Below, piece by piece: positions 12,301-27,300 of a stretch of DNA of 64,000 bases. The DNA is taken from positions 116,256 to 180,255 of the forward strand of contig VXBA01003138.1 of assembly GCA_013399895.1 (NCBI GenBank), in the 5' to 3' direction. The number at the start of each line of letters is the position of its first letter. The first letter of the stretch is position 1. Under the pieces are notes generated by a model, which saw only the letters and a list, made by a program, of their open reading frames with translations, had not been told where the DNA came from and searched no databases. A program made the position numbers and the translations under genes. The DNA is from Serilophus lunatus (lineage: Eukaryota; Chordata; Aves; Passeriformes; Eurylaimidae).

Positions 12301-15300
12301 TGGAGTTACTGAGGCCCCTTGAGGATGTTCTGTCCTTCGTGGCAGGTCTGTGGAGGCTGCAGAGCTGGTCTTGAGGGTTTCTCCTTGTGTTCTGGGAACA
12401 GCACATCTCGAGAAACCACAGAATCCCAGGTTTGGGGTGGAAGGGACCTGAAAGATCATCTCCTTCCAAGCCCAAGTGTGTCCTTCCCAGAAATGTCTCA
12501 CTCAAAAACTGAGGTGGGGTTGCACGAGAACGTGGTGTGTTCATGGGAATGGAGAGGGATCCTACACCTCCATATGAAACCCAAATCCTCATGCAGGAAA
12601 GCTCAGGGCTGAGTCTTGCTGAAGGGTGTGGTGGTTGTGCCAGTTGCTCCATGAAGTTTTACTCCACAGATGGGCTGGTTTTGGTGGCATCTTCAAGATG
12701 CCATTTGCTGTTCCAAGGCCTCTGTGCCCCTCTGTTCCTTGTTTTGCAGGAGTCCTGGGTTTGTTCAGGTATCTTGTATCAGGTGTCTTTATTTACTCCC
12801 CTAATGCCTGCAGTATTTTGGATTCTCATTTTTTAATCACGGAGGAAATACCTGCAGTGCTTGCTGTGTGTGAAGAAGAACTCTGTTTGCATGGATTTAG
12901 GGCAGCCCAGGTGAGAGACATTTCTTTGGGTCCCACCAGTTGGGTGACAGCTCTAAACAGTGGCAGATGTGAATTCAGGGGTCTGTTTGATGCTGCTGTG
13001 AGAGATGGAAAGAAAAAAAGCAGCATAATGGGACTTTCCAAACCCCACAGAGCAGGTTAAGAGCTATGAAGTGGAAGAGGTCAGAAACTAGAAAGCAGAT
13101 GAGAAGCTTCTGTTTCAGTGGCAGGGCAGGAGGTCAGGTACCTTTAGAAGGGATATTCAATAACTGGGGACAAACAGGCAGCTCTGGAGACAGCCAAACG
13201 TCCTGGTCACTGGTGAGTGAAGCTTGGCAAGGGATGAATAAGATGGGGAGGGATGGGGGGGTTGCCACAGGAGCTGCAATTATGATTTGATTAAATGGAG
13301 ACACGGTTGAACAAGCAGTTCTGCTGCTGAATTGGGCTGTGGATCCAAGGCTGGAGATGAGACAGCGATGCTGGGGAGAGGAGAGGACTTACCATGGGCA
13401 TTGAAAACACTAATTTGGAGGCTGGGAAGGGGATGTTGCTGCCTGAATCTTCCCATTGCCTTGCTCAGTGTTTGGTGGCTGGAAAAGGACACTGAGCACA
13501 TGGACTTGCATTCAGTTGTCCAAGGTTCTCCAGCTTTTGGCCATCTGACGTGGCTCAGTCCTGTGGACCCCCTCCCCAGGGTGGAATTGTTTGGCTTGCA
13601 CTCATGAAAACAAATAAAGCACAAGTGCAGAGTGCACAACTGGTTCTGAAACCAGTTTTCTGTGTTATTTCTGGTCGTTGGCTACGGAAAGTGCCCTCCC
13701 CAGAGTGTGTTTTCTCACGTGTTCCCTTGGTGGGAAGAACCACACACAGGGATTGCCACGGGTGTCACCTTGAGTGCCACTGCCCCACAACAGCTTTTTG
13801 GGAAGAAAGATAAGTCTCAGTGGGAAAACCCAATGATTTTTGGGGTGTGGTATTATAAAACTCACCCCAAAACCTCAATTTTGGTAATAATGCTGTCACA
13901 TTAATGATGTGCTCTGTCACTACAGCACCACAATGGGATATTAAAAAAAAAAGTGTTTTATTTTGAACACAAACTCCATGTGATGTTCTGCAGTGTTTGT
14001 ATTCAGCTGCTAAAATATTCTGGAAGAGCTGTGCTCAGTGGGATGCTGTCACTCATCCTCAGCAGGCTGTGGGACAGCTGAAGAAGAGGTGACCCAAAGG
14101 CTACTGCAGAGCTCTTCTTTCTCAGGAAATATCCCCTGTAAGTGGCATTGAGCAAAAGAAATCTGGCTGTGGCTCACCTCATTCAAATATATCCTTGTTC
14201 TGAACCCATTCCTGGGTGGGTCACATTTGCTGTTGGAGCTTTGGAGTCCTCCTGCCAAAATCCTGTAGTTTTAATTTTCATTCTGTGTGGAACATGATTT
14301 CCAGTTTTGAGTCTCACTAAATAAAATTGAGAGCAATACTAACAGCAAAAGCTCTGTTTTCCTTTTGGGGGAAGTCTTACAGAAATATCCTGGGAATTTA
14401 GGCTCTACTTCTGTCACATAGAAACTGGACCATGTTGCTGATGGAAATGTGGAATTGGTCTTTTAGCCTTTAATGCCAAGATGAGCTCTTAGGAGACCTC
14501 CTTTCTTATTGAAGGAATCAAGGCCAGAAGAATTAAAGACAATAAGAAATCTAACAGGTTTTACCTTCCTTAAAACTGAAATATTAAAAATATTCAGAAG
14601 AGATCATCAAGGTTCATTACATGTGTCATCTTTATGTGATAAATGCAAACAAATCCTAATTTCCCATGCCAGTAATTGCTCATGAGATGCTGAACAGATC
14701 TGGATTACTTGGTGTGCAATAACAGCACCCCAGGCCTCTGGTTGGTTTCAGCTGATTTTAAATTGAGACTTGAAATAGTGAAGTTTCAGGGGATGGCAAA
14801 AACACAGATATTCTGCTGCTGGGCTTGAAAAATGTAAATGAGACAAATAGAAGAACTGTAATTTCTTAGCCTTGCTTCAGTTCCTCTCTGCAGTGCAGAA
14901 AGTGAACTAATAAGAAATATTGATACTTCATTTACTAATTCTTCACATCATGGGCTTATATTTTTGCCAGACAGAATTTGTAGCCAGGTTTCAGGTTGGA
15001 TTCACCAGGCCAGCAGTGTTGGTGTGGTGCCTTCCTGCCTGGGGCTTCCCTTGATAACTTTTTCCAAATAAACAGGGGGAATAAGTGGAGGATTGTTTCA
15101 CTAACAGGTCTCAGAATGGTTTGAGGACTCCTGAGTTGACAGTTTCCGTGTCTGGGTGTGTCCCAGAGAGAACCAGTTTTTAGCCCTCACCTTCTTACAT
15201 TTTTAATGATGTTCAAGAGAGCAGCAATTCATTATTGATGAGTTTCTCAGCTGGCAGGTGGGAGAGGGAAGAGGTGGAGCTGTGTGTACCTGGTGCAATC

Positions 15301-18300
15301 CAGGATGAGGGAACAAAAGCCCTGGCGCCCCTTTGCAGGCAGGTGACTCTTCTGGGAAGCTTTTTGGGTGATTGGTTTTGTGCTCACTGTCTAGACTGAA
15401 GATCTGACACCATTCCATGTCTGCGAGCATCCCAACAGGGTTTGGGGGATCAAGGAATACTCAGAAGTTTTGCCTTTGGTTCTGGCAGGACAGGAGTTAA
15501 TAATCACGTGTGGTCTTGGTGTCATGAACTCAGAATGTGTCTGGTTGGAATATTAAAACTGTTGGACCAGAAAACTGGTCTTGGGTCAAGTGGCTCAGAT
15601 GACTTGATGTGTTTAGTTCATAAATCCCAACCCAGTGGGGAACTTTGTGTTCCAGCAGCAAAGCTGGGTGGCTGAGACCTGAAACATTCCATGTCCAGGC
15701 TATGGATTATATGCAAAATCTTCATGGTGATACTGGAAAGCAGCAGGACACACTTTGGTGGAGCTCTGTGGCTGTGGTGTGTGAGAGCTGAGAGGCAGGA
15801 ATTGCAGTGAACCTTCAAATCCCAGCCAAGCAGACCTTTGGCAAAACTCCATCCAGTCCTTCAGGCTTCAGCATGGCAGTGGCAGTTCCTGCTTGTGTGG
15901 AGAAGGAGTATTTGTAAGGAATGTGGTCTTTTTGTGTGCTCCAGAAACGTGGCTGATGTTCTGGAACGGGTGCAGTTGTCTTTATCTGAGCAGCTCAGCT
16001 CCTGATGGATAAAAGTGTGGATAGTGGAGGATCCCTGTGGCTTCACTGTGTATCCCTGGTGGGAACATCCATGTCTCACAATGGTTCAATTCAGTTTAAC
16101 TGGACATGGGAGGTCCTAATCCTTTATCCATGCTGGGATTTATTCTCCTTCTGGATGTTGAAGGACACCAAGGGTTTTGCTGTGGGTTAAAACCACCTCT
16201 GGTGGGAAGGTACTTTAAGAAGTGGTGAATGTTTCCTTTGTGGTTTGCAGATGCTTTAGTGATTTGGTCTTCAGTTGTCTGATTGTGTTGTGCAGTTGTT
16301 CAGGTTTCCTTTGACCTCAAGTTGAGTCATGTTTTTGTCCTTGGCCTGCATTTTGACACCCATCTCATGTTTTAGCACTGCAGGGGTTTAAAAGGCTGAT
16401 TATTGATGGGGTTTTTTTGTATTGGTTTGTTTTTTCTCTGGCTGGAAAGCCTTTCCCTATTTGGAAGCTTGATGAGTTTGGATAAAACTGAGGGGTCCAT
16501 CCTTCAGGTTCTTGCTTTACCTGTTGTTAAAACAGGAGAAGAGTGTTTTGCCCTGTAACAACTCCCTTCACAGAGTCAAATTTGCTTTACATCCTCATCT
16601 TAATTAACTGCCCAAACTGATTTCCCTCAGTTTTCCCCCAATTTTCTATAGTCCACCTCTTCACCAGATTTCACTTGTTCAGAGAATCCTGCATGTTTGT
16701 CAGGGTAAGAATGAAACAGTTGGGTTTAGACTCCTGTAACTTTTGGATGATCAGCAAAATTGCCTAATTGAACCAAATTGTGTGTCCAAAATAAGAGTTC
16801 AGCTCTGCTGATGGTGCCTGAGCTATTTAGATCATGGTGCTAAGGTTAAAAGCCTTCATTAAATACCCTTTCAAAGCTTTCTGTGTTTGAGTTTCCTTCT
16901 TCCAGCACTGCATCCTCAGTGTGAAGTTTGGAGCACATCCAGAGAGGGCAGTTCTTGGAAGGCTTTGGTTGGAGCTCCCACCTCCTTCTCCTTCTGGAGG
17001 ATCGTGGGGACCCAGGGCTGCTGGAAGGAGCTGGTTTGCAGAACCAAGTTGTGACTCATCCAAGCTGTGCCTGCAGTGCCTCTCCCTGACCCTGCACCTC
17101 TCAGTTCCACTTTCAGGGCTCCTTGAGTTTTAGCACTTTGAAATGGGGAGGGTTGAGGTCCCACAGCTCGTGGTGCATCACGGTGCTGCTCTACTTGGAG
17201 GGCAGGAACTCTCATTTTCAGGCTCAGATTGCTCATCAGGAGGGATTTCTTCACAGGAAATGTTGGAAGAGGCTGCCCAGGGTGGTGGTGGAGTCCCCAA
17301 TCCCTGGAGGTGTTCAGGAATCAGACATGGCTCTCAGCAGAGGGATCAGTCAGAGGTTGGGCTCGATGATCCTGGAGTCTGTTCCAACCTAAAAGGTTCT
17401 CTGATTCTGTGGTTTGCTGGTAAATGTTTTAAAATCTGAAAAGAACTGCCAGGAACACTTAATAATTCCAGCTAGGCTGGTGCTGTGCTAATTCCAAACC
17501 CAGATAATCCTCACCCAGGTTTCTCTCAGCTCTATCTCTGCACAATTTTTAAGACTCCATGAGGTTCCTTTGCAGTATAATTTAATTAAATATGTCTTAA
17601 CTCTCTTGTTTCAGGCTAGAAATCTTCATACAGGAGAACTGGCTGCTGTGAAAATAATCAAGTTAGAGCCTGGTAAGTTTTACATTCTTTCCTGTATTTT
17701 TGAATTGCATTTTCATTTTTTCCATGTGTTTATTTTCACACACTGCGAAGTTCTAGACAAAAGAAATGTTTGGGTTGGTTGTTTGGGCTTTGGTTTTTTT
17801 TTGTAGTTTCAGTGGTTAGATGACAGGAAGCAGAGCAGGATGTACCATTGCTTTTGGCTGTGTCCTGCTCACTGTTTCCTTGTTTGCTCTTATCTCCCTT
17901 ATCAATTCTTGCATGAAAAGATGTTGCAGTTACGTGTTGTAGGTACAAAAATGGGCAGATGGCAAATTGTGAGCTCTGAGACACTCAGGAGTTGGTAGGC
18001 TCTGGGAATTGAAAGAGAGGAGGGATCAGACAGTGGTGCTAATTCCCACCAAAGGTGCACTGGGAAAAGCAGATCCCTGTGCTTTTTAATGTGTCATCTT
18101 TTCTCCAACCTGTGCTGAGGGAGGAGGGTGGCTCAAACTGTCATTTCCACATGGATTTTCTGCCACTCCTTCTAAAAGCAGGAGACCCAGGAGAAGCTCA
18201 CTTGCTGCCCAGGAGATTTGCTGAGCTGAAGGCTCATCTGAGTCCTGTATAGAGAGCTGAAATCAGAAATTGTGTCCTGATTGGAAATGATACAACCCCA

Positions 18301-21300
18301 GAATGGTTTGGGTGGGAAGGGACCTTAAAACTCAACTCATTCCACCCCTGCCCTGGGCAGGGACCCCTCCCCCTGTGCCAGGGATCCCACCCTGCCCTTG
18401 GACACTGCCAGGGATCCAGGGGCAGCCACAGCTTCTCTGGGAAATCCATCCCAGGGCCTCCCCACCCTCCCAGCCAGCAATTCCTGCCCCAGATCCCATC
18501 TCTCCTGCCCTCTGGCAGTGGGAAGCCATTCCCTGGGGCCTGTCCCTCCAGCCCTTGTCCCCAGTCCCTCTCCAGCTCTCCTGGAGCCCCTTCAGGCTCT
18601 GCAAGGGGCTCCAAGCTCTCCCTGGATCCTTCCCTTCTCCAGGGGAACACCCCCAGCTCTCCCAGACCATCTCCTGAGGAGAGGAGCTGTTTTTGTCCTC
18701 AGTCATAACTCAGTCCCACCTGAGCATCTTGTATTTGTTCAATAATCTGTCATTCCTCCATCAGTGGGAGCTGGGGGGGCTCATCCTGCAGCAAAGGAGG
18801 CTCAGGGGGCCCCTGGAATTCTCTGCAATCCCTGCCAGGAGGGGGGAGCCAGGGGGGGATCAGGCTCTGCTCCCAGGGAACAAGGGCCAGGAGGAGAGGG
18901 AACAGCTTTAAGTTTAAGGTTTAAATTGGATATTAGGAAAAAAAAAATCACTAAAACAGTGGTCAAGCATTGGAATAAGATGCCCAGGGAGGTGGTGGAG
19001 TCACCATCTCTGAAGTGTTCAAGAGGCATCTCAATGTGACATTTGGGGACATTGTCCAGGGATGATTGTGGTGGTGTTGGTTGGGGTTAGGGTGTTGGAG
19101 TTGGACTCACTGATTTGAAGGTCTCTTCCAACCTTAATGATTCTGTGATTGTGCTTTTAAATAGCAGTAACCATGTTCATTTTTCATAAAAGTTCAGCCT
19201 TGTCCAGCTGACTTCTAGGCCAGATAAGTTTTTCCAACATGCCTGTTACCCCTGAGTAATAATTTTCAAGCCTTAGACAGGAGGATCAATTCTTAATGCC
19301 ATGTGCCCCACTCTGTATTTCTTGGTTGTGAAATCCCACATGAAAACTTAATTTACAATTCAGACTAGCAGCAGGATCTCCCTCCTCATAAGGGTCTTGC
19401 TTTCCCTTCTGATCTGTATTTTTTTAACAGCCAAAAGTCCCTGAAATCTGTACATGGTTTGGTTTTTTTTTTTCAACTGGAAAAATTTGAAACATTCCAG
19501 TGAATAAATGAAAAGCTCAGCTTGATTCTTTTGCTCTTATTTCCCTTTAGCAGTGCAGGTGAGCAAGCCAAGAGCAGCCAGGCCATGCAGATGGTGCTTG
19601 TGTAGCTGCTCTCATCTTCTAGAGCCACCAGAAGTCTTCAGGCATGGCCATAACTCCCACCAGCATGATTCCCACAAGCCATTTTGGCTCTTCCAGTGGT
19701 CCTTTCCATGTCTGATGCCCTTGGGAGGTGCCCTTTGGAGCAGAGCTGCCTGTGGCCCTAGGGTGTGGATTTTCTCCTCTGGTTTGGGAATTGCTTTTAG
19801 GATTTGAAAGGCAGTGCCCAGGCTGGTTCTGTGGGCACATCCCCATCCTACTGCCTCCCTTGGACCAGGCCATGTGTTCAGGGGGAAGCAGGTGAGGGGA
19901 GGGAGCTTGGCAGCAGGTTTGGAGGCAGGGAGTGGGTGGCAGGCTCTGAGCAACCAGGAAATGTGGTTTTCTCTGTGAGGTCTGTGCAACTCCTCATTGC
20001 ATAAAGCTGTGTTTACATGGGTGCAAAAGGCAACTGTACAAATTCATGGGAGAGAACAGGACATGAAAGGCTTCAATACAAAGGTTTTTCTGAGCTGTGA
20101 AGCTCTGGAGGTGGGGAGGATGTTTGGGGGGGATCCCTGTGGGGTCTGTTTTTAAATCTACTTCCTTGGCATCCTCTGCTGGAGATGGGATGCAGGGCTG
20201 AAGAGCCTGTACAGTGCAAGGTTCATTTTTATTTCTGACTGGTTCTGTGCAGAAAAAGAGATGGTTTTGAAGGCTGAAGGTGGAAGAAACATGGGGAGGC
20301 TCAGGGGAGAAGTGAAACCACTGAATTGGGGTGGCTGTGACTGCTCACCTTCCCTTGGCAAACTAGGGCTGGGGTTATTAAGTGGATTGCTGTGATAAGG
20401 CTAATTAGGCAGTGGAAATGCAGTGGGATCCCTCAGCCCCTGTGGGAAATGCTTTGGCCAAATTTTGGGGCATTGGGGCCGGGGAGAGGAACCCACTGTC
20501 CCCAGCAGGTCTGTGATGGGGCAGAGGGACACTTTGGTGACAGAAAAAGGACAATATTAACCCACTGCTAATGCAGGGAGGGGCTTCCTCCAGGGTAAAA
20601 GTCACTGCACCTGCTCCAAGTGAAGCAGTTCTGGTTTTATTGTGAATTTGAAGAATTGTTTTGGAGGCCAAAACTTGTGTGGTTTGAGCTGATGGAAGAG
20701 CAGGATCTGCTGGACACCTTTGCTTGGTGCTGCTTAAGCCCAAAGTCACCACTCTGAGAACCCCATTTTAATTAGCACTGATGATCATGTCTTAAGTTTA
20801 ATTATGTTGGTCTGACTTGCCACAGGGAAGTGATTTCTTCTAATTGGTTTGGGGTTTTCTTTAATACATCTTCTAAATGTTGCCAACCTGATCTCCATCC
20901 ATAGCATGTACACCCACAGCTCTTGGCAGAGTCTTGTTGGGTGTTTGCTTTGTTTTTATGGAGGGTTCACAGCATTTGTTTAATTATTTACTCCTTTTTA
21001 CTTGTCTGGGATGTCTGCATGTTCAAAATATTCTGGATTTTTAAAGAAATGAATAATTGGCTGCTCCTCACTTCAGTGTTCTGACTCTTTTGAAGGGGTT
21101 TGAATAGTTTTGTAGGGCTGTACTTGCAGGGCACCATCAACTGCTGGTGTCAGAAGCTGTTGGAGTTCCCTGGGAAGGGCAGCCCCTCCAGACAGCAGCT
21201 GCTGTCAGACTGTAGGGCACAGCTAGAAAAAGGTTGGTAATAAATTTCCTGACTCAGTCACCAGAGAAATAACCTTGTGAGTTATACACAGCATCTTCTG

Positions 21301-24300
21301 GAGTGGAGGAGGACGTGTCTCATTGGTGGGAATTAATTAGCAGATGGAAAAACAAGAGCTCCAAACTCAACACTTGATTAATGCATAGACTGGGGAATTG
21401 GGAGCAGAAGACAAAAGGCTCTGAAGCAGAGAGTGCCCCAGAGGAGGTGAGGAATGTGTTGAATGAAAGCTGAAGGAACTGCACACAATGAAATGACAGG
21501 GTTTGGGGAGACTCAGAGAACTGCTGCCATGGCTGGGGGTTTGTTCCTCTTGCTCCCTCACCTGCTGCAGGTGGTGAGGGGGCAAAGAGACTTCAGCTTA
21601 CCAAGCCCCCAGCATAAATCTGTATTTTATTTCATCCCCTATTACCTTTGTCTCCTGACAGAGGAAATAAGCTCAGCTTAAAGGTTACTGTCATTAATTC
21701 ATTTGAGCTTGGGACAGTGCTCTAGATCTGCTCCCACAGTCCTTAAGTTGTGCTGCTGGAGTCAAGATAGACAGTGTTTTTCACTTTTTTTTTTTGGCAT
21801 GGACTTTGGAGAGCATTAGGCAAAAGTATTATGGCATGCTAATGACATTTCCCAGCATTCCCTCAGCACAAATGCTTCAAATAATTTGGGAGCCAATTCT
21901 ATTTCAGAAACTAATCCAACTGTACTCAGCAGTGTGGAGGCCAAAACTGTCTGAAACACTAAAGCCTCTTCCTTCTATGGGTTTAGCAGATGAATCCAGA
22001 AGGGGGTCAATACAAAGAGGTTACTCATTGCCAGTGGAGTTTTCTGCCACAGAACTTTCTCCCTGGGAAAAATGTAATAAATGAAATACTTTAAAATATG
22101 CTAATGTCTGTTTTGAATCCTATTGTAGTGATAAATGGTGCCCTCACAGACCTTTGACACTCAGAGGGCTGGTGGAAATCTGTTGCTCTGAACTTTTTTT
22201 TTGTGAGGTTACAGAAAAATCTCCTTGCTGGTTTTCCTTTGGTCCAGTGTTTGCATTTTCCAGGTGAGATCCCAGAAAGCAGCCAGTTATTTCAGGCTGG
22301 ATCTTACCCTGGAGATGGAACTGTCCAAAGGCAAATATTCATCCAAAGGTGTGTGTTGTGCTCAGCCAGGTCTGGTTCATGATGTGTGTGTTGAATCCCA
22401 TGGTTTAGCTCAGGAAGTTCATATTCCACACAGGAACCACAGCCCTGGGGCTGATTCAGGCTGGGATGAGGGTCTGGCACTCAGGACCATAAGTCAGTCC
22501 AGGTTTTGGGGACTGAAGAAAGGAGTTGAGGCAATGCAGCCTCCTTGTCTGTATAATAAATTCCCTATAGATGACATGAGCTGTGGAGAAGAACAAGCCT
22601 GAGGCTGATTTAAACTAAGCCTCAGGCTCATTCCACTGTCCCAGGTTGGGGTTGAACCTTTGTTGGCAGCACCTGGAGTTGAAGAAATATGAAAATAAGT
22701 TCTCAGTACCACACACACCTTCCCTGCCTTGGGGTGTGTAACCTGCTTGGGCTTGGGATCGTGCCTGGGGCTGAATGCCTGAGGTTCCAAGTGTTCCAGA
22801 GCCATTAAAGCTTGGACATGGTCTGTGTGTGCTGAGCCATGTCCTGAGAGGTGCTGCCACAACCTCACAGCTGCTCAGAGCCTTCCCAGCAAACACTGAC
22901 CAAACAGAGGTGGTCTTCTGATGTAGAGTGCCCAGCATTTTAAAGGTATTTAACTTGTGGAAGTCTGGTCTTATTTTACTTTCCATCCTCATCATGAATT
23001 TGTAATCCATTATTCTTGGGCTTGTGCTTCCAGGTAGTGCAAGTTTTTATTTAAAACAGAATTTCCTGGATGGACAAGGTCAACAGCAGGGGTTGTGGTG
23101 GGGAGAAGGAGGTGCTATGAGTAGGAAATAAGATGGAAGATCAAACATTTGAGTTGGAAGGTAATGCAAAAGTGTGACACTCTGCCATGGGCAGGGACAC
23201 ATTCCACTGTCCCAGGTTGCTCCAGCCTGGCCTGGAACACTTCCAGGGATGGGGCAGCCACAGCTTCTCTGGGCAATATAGATTGGGCAGAAGAGAAAAT
23301 CCAGGGGGAGGTTGTTCTGGTGTTGGACACTCATCCAAACTCTCATGTCCCACTTGCTGTGGCAGCACATCACCACCAGGAATGTTTTATATCAGTGGAG
23401 AGATAATGAGGACCATCAGTAGCTGGCAGCTACTTGCCTAACAGGAAAATTTGCTGGTGGAAACATCTTTGTTTCCAAATAGCTGTTTCCTGCTTGGAAT
23501 CAAGTTTCTGAGTTTCAAGTTTGGGGAACTGAAATCCTTTCAGTCAGGCTGCAGGTTTCCATGTGTCCTGTGAACAGCAGGATGGATAAAATAGCTCAGA
23601 TCCTGCATTTGGGGAGAGGCATCCCTTTCATCAGCAGAGCCTGAACCTTCACAGGGCTCAGGGGAATGGTTTGGAGTGCTTGGGAGCTGGTGAGCACGGG
23701 GATGTCTGGAAGGCAGCACAGAGGAACTGGTGACCTTTAGATGTTGTTTGGCTGTGGAGTTTCTGGATGGGGGCAAATAGTTGTCATTCCCATGGGCTTC
23801 CTGCCCTTGTTTGGGATCTCAGGTTGTTGGAATAAAATGTGTTGGAGGAATGGTCCCAGCAGAGGCTGAGATGGTGTGACCTTGCTCTTCATCCTGCACA
23901 GCAGTGTCTGACTGGCCTCATTGTTAAATGTCATCTCATTTCTAAAGAACAAATGTTAATGATAGTGTTAAAAATCCCAAATGCCAAGAACTAAAAATGC
24001 CAAGTCAAGAATGACATGTGCTCTCCATCTAGGAAAACTTGGCAGGATAGCTCTGCATTCCAGTTCCACACAGAATCCCAGAATCCCAGAATAGTTTGGG
24101 TTGGAAGGGACCTTAAAGCCCATCCAGTTCCAACCTGCTGCCATTTACTGGGACACCTCCCATTATCCCAGGGATCCCACCCTGCCCTTGGACACTGCCA
24201 GGGATCCAGGGGCAGCCACAGCTTCTCTGGGAAATCCATCCCAGGGCCTCCCCACCCTCCCAGCCAGCAATTCCTGCCCCAGATCCCATCTCTCCTGCCC

Positions 24301-27300
24301 TCTGGCAGTGGGAAGCCATTCCCTGGGGCCTGTCCCCCCATCCCTTGTCCCCAGTCCCTCTCCAGCTCTCCTGGAGCCCCTTTAGGCTCTGCAAGGGGCT
24401 CCAAGGTCTCCCTGGATCCTTCCCTTCTCCAGGTGAACACCTCTCTCAGCCTCTCACACAAGTGAGACATGGTGTCTGTGAGTACAATAATTCACTGCTC
24501 TTGATGTGCCATCACTTTTCTCCATCATCTCCCACTGAAATTCGGATTCATCACGAATTCCCCAGGCCTGCCTTACCTTGCTCAGCTTCTGGAACAGGCT
24601 CTGATCACCTCCCACAGTGGGTTTCAGCCATGCCCTCCCTGCCAGCTGTGCTGGACAACAGGCAGCTGGTTGTGCCAAGCAGAGAGAACATTCCATTGTC
24701 CATCCCTGCTGTGTCCTTGTGTCTCTTGCAGAGGTAAAATTCCATAATAAGAGAAGGCTGCAGTGAGTCAGTGCTGCCCGTGGGCCTTGCAGCAGCTCCC
24801 TGCTCAGCATGCCACACATCCCAGAGCTGCAAACATGTGAGCAGGCAGAACCAACAAACTCCAGTGCCATGTTATTTAGGATCAAGTCACTGATGACTGG
24901 AAGGGATGAAAAGCTCTTTGGGTGGATTTTTTTTTGTCACCTTTGGTCTCAGTTTTTTATCTCACTGTCTCCCTCTCAATGAAGTATTTTCTACAAATTC
25001 TGTCTGGGTTTTTTCCATGCTACCCAAGGATATTTTAGTCCTACTCCAGCATCTGTTGCCAAGATTAATACTCCAGCTGCCTGGAAACTCTGAATTCCTT
25101 TGTTTTGTGTTCATTCTTGTCATCTTTGAGTGACTATACATCTTCTCTCCTATCTCTGTGTCTGATCTTTCAGAATAATTTCCTACAGATTTTAGCCAAA
25201 ACTTTCTCGTGGATACTTCCCTTCTTTCCATCTCTTTGCTACTCCTGTGTCAGCTCCCTGTCTGTATTCACCCTACACCCTCCTTTTCTCCTCCAGATCC
25301 TTTCCCCCCTCCCCCCCTTTTTTGGGGGGGTAACCCCCATTTCTTGCATGAATTCTTCATTTATTAATTGCAAATCAAGAGATCATCTTTGCTGTCTCCC
25401 TCTTCTACAGGCAGGATCATTCCAAGTAATTCCTGGTGGATTCTTATTCAGTGTTTTCTTTATTCTTTTTGTTCACTGGTAGGAAATTTCTCAGCTTCCC
25501 ATCCCTTCCCATTCAGTGCTGCAATATTATTCCAGCAGGGAAAGATTTCATCAGTCCAGGGATTGTGGGTTAAGGCAATTTAAGCCCATTGCTAATTGTC
25601 CTGTTACAAAACTGGGCATGGATTATCCCTTCTCCCCCCTTTCCCTGCTGTCTTTTATGTGCATGAAGGTTGTTATCTTCCCACTGTCAATCTATTTCCA
25701 GCCCAAATCCCTGCATTTCCTCCAGTTTTTCCCCATGGGTTCCCAGAACTTGGAATCCTGATCCAGCTGCTGCTCCAAAGGTTTTGCTGTTACAGGGATG
25801 CTCCTTAATCCTGATTTTCACATGTGTCAGGATTCAGCTGTGTTGAAATGCTGCTGCTGCTGTTCCAAGGATTCTTTGATTTGAAGAGGCCCCAGGGGTT
25901 TGGCATTGGATCCTCTGGATGCATGGACAGTTAGTAGCACTGGAGAGAGACACACAACCTTTTTCCATGTGGGATGGGAGGATTTTGCCTTCAAAAGTGC
26001 TTAGATTGGAAAAAAACCCTTGTGTAGTTTGAAAACACTCCAGTTGTTATCTGTGAGAATTCAAGAGTTTCCCTTAGGAAGTCTGTTGGAGAAATGGGAG
26101 GAATTAATCCATCAGATTCAAACTGGCATTAAGGGGGTTTATAAAAAGGTGGGAGAGGGACTTTTTTACAGGTAGGTAGTGACAGAAAGAGGGGGAATGG
26201 CTTTAAACTGAAAGAGGAGAGATTTTAGATGGGATATTAGCAATAAATTCCTGGCTGGGAGGGTGGGGAGGCCCTGGGATGGATTTCCCAGAGAAGCTGT
26301 GGCTGCCCCTGGATCCCTGGCAGTGTCCAAGGGCAGGGTGGGATCCCTGGCACAGGGGGAGGGGTCTCTGCCCAGGGCAGGGGGTGGGATGGGATGAACT
26401 TCAAGGTTCTTTCCAACCCAAACCATCTCTAAACTCCAAAATCCCTTGTTCCTAGTGATCATTTATAAGCAGGACATGTGAATTCAAGTGAAGTTGTAGC
26501 TGCAAAGTAACCCCTCAACAAGGGGTTGAAATCTGTGCTGAATTTATGGAACTTGTGCTGCCTTTTCTCTTTTTCATTAGTATAAAAAATACTACTTATG
26601 TTTATAAAAAACCCTCTTGACACTTGAAACTCCCCTACTAATGTTTTCCTGCCCCAGTGAAGTGTTTCTCCAAATAATTCAACTTCAAGAAGCCCTTGAG
26701 GATTTACTGAAATGGGACAGGGATGGATTCATGGAAGTGTGTTCCCTCTCACCTTCATATTCCATTGATATTTTCTTAAATGGAAGTCTGGCAATCACTG
26801 AGACAGAAAAGTTGTGATGGTTTCTGTTACACCACATTGGCACTTCTTTTGCCAGTGACTCCATTGCTCAGGGAAGCTCCTTCAAAGCACAGCAAATATA
26901 AACATCCATTTTAAAAGAGGTTATTAAAAATATTAGCTGTGCTGTTACTTAAATAAACACATGAAGAATCCAGTTTACAGCAGTGCTTGAGTCCTCTTGG
27001 ACTTGTCAAAATCATCTAAATTTAAGGGAACAGGACACAACAATTTGTGTTTTCTGGGCTGGACATCCCTGACTTTAATAATGGGAGAGAATTTTACTGG
27101 GAAAACTTTAAACAAAAGTAAACCTCCAAAGCCATTTTTTCCTTCCTGGCAGCTCCCACATCATCTGGAGCAGAATTTTTTCAGGACTCTAAAATCTTTA
27201 GGTAAATCCTAGACTTTCATGTTACAGTTTTCATTGAATGGTGAATTATTTTGGGTTGGAAGGGACCTTAAATCCCATCCCATCCCACCCCTGCCCTGGG

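Larger units (their letters stand above)
311..17614 (+). other. MAP4K5: MAP4K5 intron 1 (17.3 kb)
   Basis: No coding exon is supported here. Besides nine CR1 fragments (322, 700, 3269, 4550, 5462, 6327, 10855, 12414, 17225) I see poly-T/C tracts (for example near 1697 and 2717), a 23-bp tandem duplication at 1434, and an inverted repeat at 8258/8330. The AT-rich stretches 5741-10854 and 11236-17224 show no recognisable element apart from those listed. Confidence 0.7.
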
